Shown here piece after piece: positions 14,022-16,716 of a stretch of 16,716 nucleotides of DNA (within the stretch, counting starts at the first letter, position 1; each line of letters starts with the position of its first letter). The stretch lies in contig DKXD01000046.1 in NCBI GenBank assembly GCA_002492075.1, forward strand, positions 1,337 to 18,052, given 5' to 3'. The notes under the pieces are model-generated. The model did no database searches, was not told where the DNA came from, and saw only the letters and a list, made by a program, of their open reading frames with translations. Both the position numbers and the translations under genes were made by a program. The stretch comes from Ruminococcaceae bacterium UBA7135 (GTDB lineage: Bacteria; Bacillota; Clostridia; Oscillospirales; Ruminococcaceae).

Positions 14022-14036
14022 ATTTCCACGGGAAAT
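14022..14036. promoter_or_regulatory. Near-perfect Noc-binding site with one inserted base
   Basis: ATTTCCACGGGAAAT equals the Bacillus Noc-binding site ATTTCCCGGGAAAT exactly once the single A at 14028 is removed. It also shares TTCCACG with the local parS sites. It lies about 156 bp upstream of the noc start and just beyond the rsmG terminator. Binding is an inference, because a one-base shift in half-site spacing may abolish it or reflect a species-specific site. Confidence 0.4.
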
Positions 14037-14073
14037 TATCGCGGTTTAACGACACATCGCACATTTTAGTGAC

Positions 14074-14101
14074 AAAAAAAACCGCTTTACAGCGGTTTTT
14101 T
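14074..14101 (-). terminator. Intrinsic terminator of mnmG-rsmG overlapping the rsmG stop codon
   Basis: On the minus strand AAAAAACCGCT pairs with AGCGGTTTTTT around the 4-base loop GTAA, and eight T residues end the structure. The rsmG stop codon TAA (14087-14089) lies in the loop, and the last codons form the 5' arm. The A/T-rich flanks would let it also work on the other strand, but no plus-strand gene needs it. Confidence 0.88.
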
Positions 14102-14794
14102 CGTTATATTTGCGTAACTTCGGGGGTATTTTGTCGGAGTTTGCGATATTTTTTTGACAACCGCAAGCCGCCTGTCGTCGCCGTTCGGGAGCTTGTAATC
14201 CACAACCTTGAACAGCTTGCCGCCCAAAGCCTTGAAAGCGCCGTCAGCGGCGTGAACGTTCTCATTTACGGACTTCAGCGCAACGAAATACCCGCCCACC
14301 GCCACAAACGGCAAGCAGAACTCCGTCAGCACTGGCATCGGCGCGACAGCTCTCGCTGTCGCTATATCAAAGCTCTCGCGCATCATAGTCTCCCGCCCGA
14401 GAACCTCTCCTCTTTCGTGTATCACACATGCCTCAACGCCTATCTCCTCACAAGCCTTTTCCAAGTAAACGCAGCGTTTTTGAAGACTGTCGCATAAAGT
14501 TCCCCGAAGATCGGGACGATAGATAAGAAGCGGCAGAGCCGGAAAGCCTGCGCCTGTACCAACGTCGATAAAGCTTTGCCCTTTCGGGATATCAAGATGC
14601 GCGAACGGCAAAACGCTGTCGATATAATGCTTCATTACAGCGTCCTCGAAATCGGTTATAGCGGTCAGATTGACGTTTTTGTTATATTCAGTCATAAATT
14701 CGTAAAGCGTAAGAAATTGCTTTCCTTGTTTATGTGAGATAGGCAGACCCGCCGCCGCGAACGTCTCGATAATATGCGATAACCTGTCCGTCAA
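14087..14794 (-). CDS. rsmG: 16S rRNA (guanine-N7)-methyltransferase RsmG
   Basis: RsmG (GidB) uses S-adenosylmethionine to methylate a guanine in the 530 loop of 16S rRNA (G527 in E. coli numbering). The protein has the SAM-binding loop VGTGAGFPALPL, the early segment NKNVNLTAI, the TARAVA segment and the usual C-terminal tail ending KKPL. I chose a TTG start at 14794 (235 residues). Its TTG overlaps the mnmG stop as TTGA, and AAAGGGGG lies seven bases upstream. An ATG 27 bases upstream gives an untypical leader inside mnmG. The TTGA overlap implies translational coupling to mnmG. Transcription ends at the hairpin that spans the stop codon. Confidence 0.95.
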   Translation of the reverse strand: MTDRLSHIIETFAAAGLPISHKQGKQFLTLYEFMTEYNKNVNLTAITDFEDAVMKHYIDSVLPFAHLDIPKGQSFIDVGTGAGFPALPLLIYRPDLRGTLCDSLQKRCVYLEKACEEIGVEACVIHERGEVLGRETMMRESFDIATARAVAPMPVLTEFCLPFVAVGGYFVALKSVNENVHAADGAFKALGGKLFKVVDYKLPNGDDRRLAVVKKISQTPTKYPRSYANITKKPL

Positions 14795-16674
14795 TTGCTC
14801 TCCCCCTTTCCAGCAAGCCAAATAAGCAGCACCGAAACATCCGCGGGATTTACCCCCGAAATGCGCCCCGCTTGACCGACATTCAACGGCTTGTGCTTAT
14901 TCAGCTTCTCCTGCGCTTCAAGCCGCAAGCCCTTTATCGTCTTGTAATCAACGTCAGTTGGCAGCTTTTTTTCTTCAAGCTTGCGCATTTTTTCAATCTG
15001 CTCCATTTGTATCTTAATGTAGCCGGAATACTTCATCTCTGTTTCAAGTCGATTTATCAGTGCTACTTTAAGCGGCGGACGTTCCGTATCGATTGACGCA
15101 AAATCAGCGTATGAAAGCTGCGGGCGCTTTAAAAGTTCGAACAAACGGATTCCGGACGTTATCGGAGTTGTACCCTTTTCGATAAGCATTTTGTTTACTT
15201 CCTCTGTCGGGTGTATAGTCACGGTTTTTATTCGTTCGATCTCCCTGTTCAGCGCGGCTTGATCCTCTTCAAACTTCAGAAAACGCTCGTCCGAAACAAG
15301 CCCTATCTCATGTCCGATTGATAACAATCTCTCGGGCGCGTTATCCTGCCGCAGTATCAAGCGATATTCGCTTCGCGAAGTCATCATGCGGTATGGCTCG
15401 CTGCACCCTTTCGTTACAAGATCGTCGATAAGCGTTCCAATGTAAGAGCTTGCGCGATCCAATATCAGCGGACTTTTTTTCTCAATTTTTCTTGCAGCGT
15501 TTATTCCCGCAACAAGCCCTTGACAAGCCGCTTCTTCATAGCCGCTTGTGCAGTTGAACTGCCCCGCGCCGTATAATCCCGAAATATTCTTAAATTCAAG
15601 CGTCGGCGAAAGCTCCAAGGGGTCACAGCAATCGTATTCGATAGCGTAAGCGGGACGCATTATCTCAACGTTTTCCAAGCCCTTTATTGTCCGAAGAAAC
15701 TTCACCTGAACGTCCTCGGGCAGCGACGAACTCATACCCTGCAAATAATACTCGTCGGTGTCAAGACCGATAGGCTCCACGAACAGTTGGTGCCGCTCCT
15801 TATCCTTAAAACGGACTATCTTGTCCTCTATCGACGGACAATAGCGCGGTCCTATTCCCTCTATTCTTCCCGAATACAGCGGCGAACGGTCAAGGTTCGC
15901 GAGAATCACTCGGTGAGTTTCGGCGTTCGTATAGGTGACATAGCACTCAGCCGAGTTTTTCAGTTCCATTTCATTGTCGAACGAAAACGGCATTATCTCG
16001 CTGTCGCCGTCCTGCCGCTCCATAACCGAAAAGTCTATCGAACGCTTGTGTACCCGCGCGGGAGTTCCCGTCTTAAAGCGCCGCATAGAGATCCCGAGCT
16101 TTTTCAGACACTCGGTAAGCTCAGTCGAGGGAAGCACATTGTCGGGTCCCGCCGAGTAGTTCAACTCACCGATATGTATTTTGCCGTTGAGATAGGTTCC
16201 CGTCGTGATTATCGCCGCCTTGCACGGATAAATCGCGCCCAGCTTTGTCCGCACGGCTTTAACCTCGCCGTCCTCGACGTCGATTGCCGTCACCTCGCCT
16301 TGCTTTATGTATACGTTCGGAGTTTTTTCAAGCGCCTGTTTCATATAGATATGGTACTTCACTCGGTCGCTTTGAACGCGCAAAGAGTGAACAGCAGGAC
16401 CTTTTCCCTTGTTAAGCACGCGCGACTGGATAAATGTCGCGTCGGCGGCTTTTCCCATTTCGCCGCCAAGCGCGTCTATCTCGCAGACTATCTGTCCCTT
16501 TGCCGAGCCGCCTATGCAAGGATTGCACGGCATATTCGCGATACAGTCGAGCGACAGTGTGAATATCGCGGTTTTCATTCCAAGCCGAGCAGCAGCTAAA
16601 GCCGCTTCGCAGCCCGCGTGACCCGCACCGATAACGCAGACGTCATATTCCTCAAGAGTATAATCTATGCTCAT
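14791..16674 (-). CDS. mnmG: tRNA uridine-5-carboxymethylaminomethyl modification enzyme MnmG (GidA)
   Basis: MnmG is the FAD-dependent partner of MnmE that installs the carboxymethylaminomethyl group on wobble U34 of several tRNAs, which affects decoding accuracy. The 627-residue length matches the family. The FAD-binding GAGHAG (residues 16-21) and the family signature around CNPCIGGSAKGQ (50-61) are present. GPRYCPSIEDKIVRF carries the conserved Cys of the active site, and TSGYEEAACQG is also conserved. The ATG at 16674 is preceded by GGAAAGGA nine bases away. Its 3' end overlaps rsmG by the TTGA quadruplet. A perfect parS lies just upstream. mnmE is expected to the right of the window. 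Confidence 0.97.
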   Translation of the reverse strand: MSIDYTLEEYDVCVIGAGHAGCEAALAAARLGMKTAIFTLSLDCIANMPCNPCIGGSAKGQIVCEIDALGGEMGKAADATFIQSRVLNKGKGPAVHSLRVQSDRVKYHIYMKQALEKTPNVYIKQGEVTAIDVEDGEVKAVRTKLGAIYPCKAAIITTGTYLNGKIHIGELNYSAGPDNVLPSTELTECLKKLGISMRRFKTGTPARVHKRSIDFSVMERQDGDSEIMPFSFDNEMELKNSAECYVTYTNAETHRVILANLDRSPLYSGRIEGIGPRYCPSIEDKIVRFKDKERHQLFVEPIGLDTDEYYLQGMSSSLPEDVQVKFLRTIKGLENVEIMRPAYAIEYDCCDPLELSPTLEFKNISGLYGAGQFNCTSGYEEAACQGLVAGINAARKIEKKSPLILDRASSYIGTLIDDLVTKGCSEPYRMMTSRSEYRLILRQDNAPERLLSIGHEIGLVSDERFLKFEEDQAALNREIERIKTVTIHPTEEVNKMLIEKGTTPITSGIRLFELLKRPQLSYADFASIDTERPPLKVALINRLETEMKYSGYIKIQMEQIEKMRKLEEKKLPTDVDYKTIKGLRLEAQEKLNKHKPLNVGQAGRISGVNPADVSVLLIWLAGKGESN

Positions 16675-16695
16675 TAAAACAGTTCCTTTCCTGAA

Positions 16696-16711
16696 TGTTC
16701 CACGTGGAACA
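16696..16711. other. parS site 4 upstream of mnmG
   Basis: TGTTCCACGTGGAACA is identical to sites 1 and 3 and lies 22 bp upstream of the mnmG start codon. It is 3.6 kb from the main cluster. It extends the ParB loading region toward the presumed origin side. Confidence 0.95.
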
Positions 16712-16716
16712 TTGAT

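Overview
The window looks like chromosome near the replication origin of a low-to-mid GC Firmicute of class Clostridia. A gut Oscillospirales/Ruminococcaceae species, possibly close to [Eubacterium] siraeum, is an inference from the paired serpins and gene style, not a proven identity. Every gene I accept is on the minus strand and reads right to left. The order mnmG-rsmG-noc-soj-parB is the one found on the left side of Bacillus oriC, so the origin probably lies a few kb beyond the right end.

Right part (about 9.8-16.7 kb): mnmG and rsmG form a translationally coupled pair that ends in an intrinsic terminator whose loop contains the rsmG stop codon. Next comes a ParB paralogue that carries Noc-type specificity residues, then soj (parA), parB (spo0J) and a divergent seryl-tRNA synthetase gene. 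Three parS sites, evenly spaced at 37 bp, fill the noc-soj gap, and a fourth lies upstream of mnmG. A near-perfect Noc-binding site, differing by one inserted base, lies upstream of noc.

Middle part (about 3.6-9.7 kb): a three-gene cassette encodes a six-helix membrane protein, a MacB/LolD-type ABC ATPase and a 1203-residue FtsX-type permease. The permease contains an extracellular coiled-coil hairpin of about 420 residues. A zinc-dependent AstE/aspartoacylase-family hydrolase follows.

Left part (1-3.3 kb): a short DtxR-family metal-dependent repressor sits behind two tandem, perfect-consensus sigma-A promoters. Two tandem lipoprotein serpins follow it with no visible terminator between. The serpins are close paralogues whose reactive-centre loops differ almost completely over the bait residues while the flanking hinge and exit are identical. 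They look like a surface-anchored protease-defence pair with separate targets.

A small degenerate palindrome (TTCTCCC...GGAGAA on the minus strand) recurs once in each of five intergenic gaps, always in the same orientation. It looks like a dispersed extragenic repeat family.
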